This document shows positions 6,229-6,385 of a DNA stretch of 6,385 bases, one piece after another (position 1 is the stretch's first letter; every line of letters begins with the position of its first letter). A program made the translations under genes and the position numbers. Source of the stretch: Bacteriovorax stolpii. Its GTDB lineage: Bacteria > Bdellovibrionota > Bacteriovoracia > Bacteriovoracales > Bacteriovoracaceae. Under the pieces are notes generated by a model, which saw only the letters and a list, made by a program, of their open reading frames with translations, was not told the origin of the DNA and did not search any database. The stretch is taken from contig CAMDDI010000192.1 in NCBI GenBank assembly GCA_945890905.1, positions 1 to 6,385 of the forward strand, written 5' to 3'.

Positions 6229-6385
6229 CCCTTACGAACCCAAAAATCTTTCAGAGAAATGGAGCTCCTTTTTCATAAGGCATCCCAAAGCTACTATTGT
6301 TTTTAAAGGGTTCGGTTATCTCTTCTCTGAGCGCATGCTCAAGTTTGTAGTAGGGTTTTTTGTTCACGCACTGGTGGCCCGGCAC
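6224..6385 (+). CDS. Probable Wzx-type polysaccharide flippase, N-terminal fragment (cut by window end; start unresolved)
   Basis: This frame is open from 6218 to the end of the window. Its last 27 codons (from 6305) read KGFGYLFSERMLKF then VVGFFVHALVARH. This pattern resembles the first transmembrane helix of oligosaccharide flippases, which would move a lipid-linked unit across the inner membrane. The start is unclear. No ATG, GTG or TTG occurs in frame before the ATG at 6335, which would remove half of the first helix. An in-frame ATT at 6224 overlaps the TAA of the aminotransferase and has AAGG nine bases upstream, so a rare AUU start with coupled translation is possible; I have used it as the boundary. 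Alternatively, the ATG at 6259 in another frame joins this frame if one T is removed from the T5 run at 6269-6273. The product would then start MELLFIRHPKATIVFKGFGY. Assignment rests on about 40 residues, so it is provisional. Confidence 0.5.
   Translation, partial: MNPYEPKNLSEKWSSFFIRHPKATIVFKGFGYLFSERMLKFVVGFFVHALVARH
6226..6318. repeat. Interrupted long-range inverted repeat around the flippase start
   Basis: CGAACCC at 6235-6241 is perfectly complementary to GGGTTCG at 6308-6314. AAAAA at 6242-6246 can extend the stem inward with TTTTT at 6300-6304 (AAA bulged), and TAAC at 6226-6229 can extend it outward with GTTA at 6315-6318 (five bases bulged). The loop of about 53 bases contains a perfect 8-base palindrome, GGAGCTCC, at 6261-6268. 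This is not a terminator by shape. It could fold in the message around the aminotransferase stop and flippase start, but may be chance. Confidence 0.35.

Noticed and set aside
6261..6273. GGAGCTCC palindrome followed by T5 as an intrinsic terminator after the aminotransferase gene
   Set aside because: The palindrome has no room for a hairpin loop (at most two pairs with a four-base loop), so it cannot form a terminator stem.
6259..6306. Fifteen-codon reading frame from ATG 6259 as a separate small gene
   Set aside because: It lacks a good ribosome site and ends at once; it is better explained as a possible out-of-frame start of the flippase gene.

Overview
This 6.4 kb window looks like part of a cell-surface polysaccharide (O-antigen, capsule or glycoprotein glycan) biosynthesis locus from a bacterium of moderate base composition (mid-40s % G+C by eye). 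The gene set (nucleotide-sugar modification, a GT4 glycosyltransferase and what seems to be the start of a Wzx-type flippase) points to a Gram-negative. A delta-proteobacterial or Bdellovibrionota-like host fits the general feel of the proteins, but this is a weak inference and no taxonomic marker is present.

Layout, left to right. (1) Positions 1-495, plus strand: the 3' end of a gene cut by the window edge, with no product I can recognise. Its stop overlaps the stop of the next gene in a tail-to-tail arrangement. (2) Positions 3381-492, minus strand: a two-gene unit. A WbuB-like family GT4 glycosyltransferase comes first, followed after 10 bases by a 601-residue membrane-anchored PglF/WbpM/CapD-type UDP-GlcNAc 4,6-dehydratase. 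(3) Positions 3382-3441: a short divergent control region with a good sigma-70-like promoter for the rightward genes and a possible overlapping one for the leftward genes. (4) Positions 3442-6228, plus strand: a tight three-gene cassette of Gfo/Idh/MocA sugar dehydrogenase, left-handed beta-helix N-acyltransferase and DegT-family PLP aminotransferase. (5) Positions 6224-6385, plus strand: the N-terminal part of a probable flippase, cut by the right edge. Its start codon is unresolved and there may be a frameshift in a T5 run.

How the genes fit together. The rightward cassette has the enzyme classes and order of the WlbA-WlbB-WlbC and WbpB-WbpD-WbpE pathways: oxidation of a UDP-sugar at C3, amination of the 3-keto group, then N-acetylation. 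This gives a 2,3-diacetamido-2,3-dideoxy sugar such as UDP-GlcNAc3NAcA. The UDP-GlcNAc 6-dehydrogenase (WbpA) and the 2-epimerase (WbpI) of that pathway are not in the window. The leftward dehydratase would make the 4-keto-6-deoxy precursor of sugars such as QuiNAc, FucNAc or bacillosamine. The GT4 enzyme would transfer one of these sugars, and the flippase would export the lipid-linked unit. I found no RNA gene, insertion sequence, CRISPR array or prophage-like feature. I see no sign of an undescribed system; the most useful leads are the exact product of the amino-sugar cassette and the odd start of the flippase.
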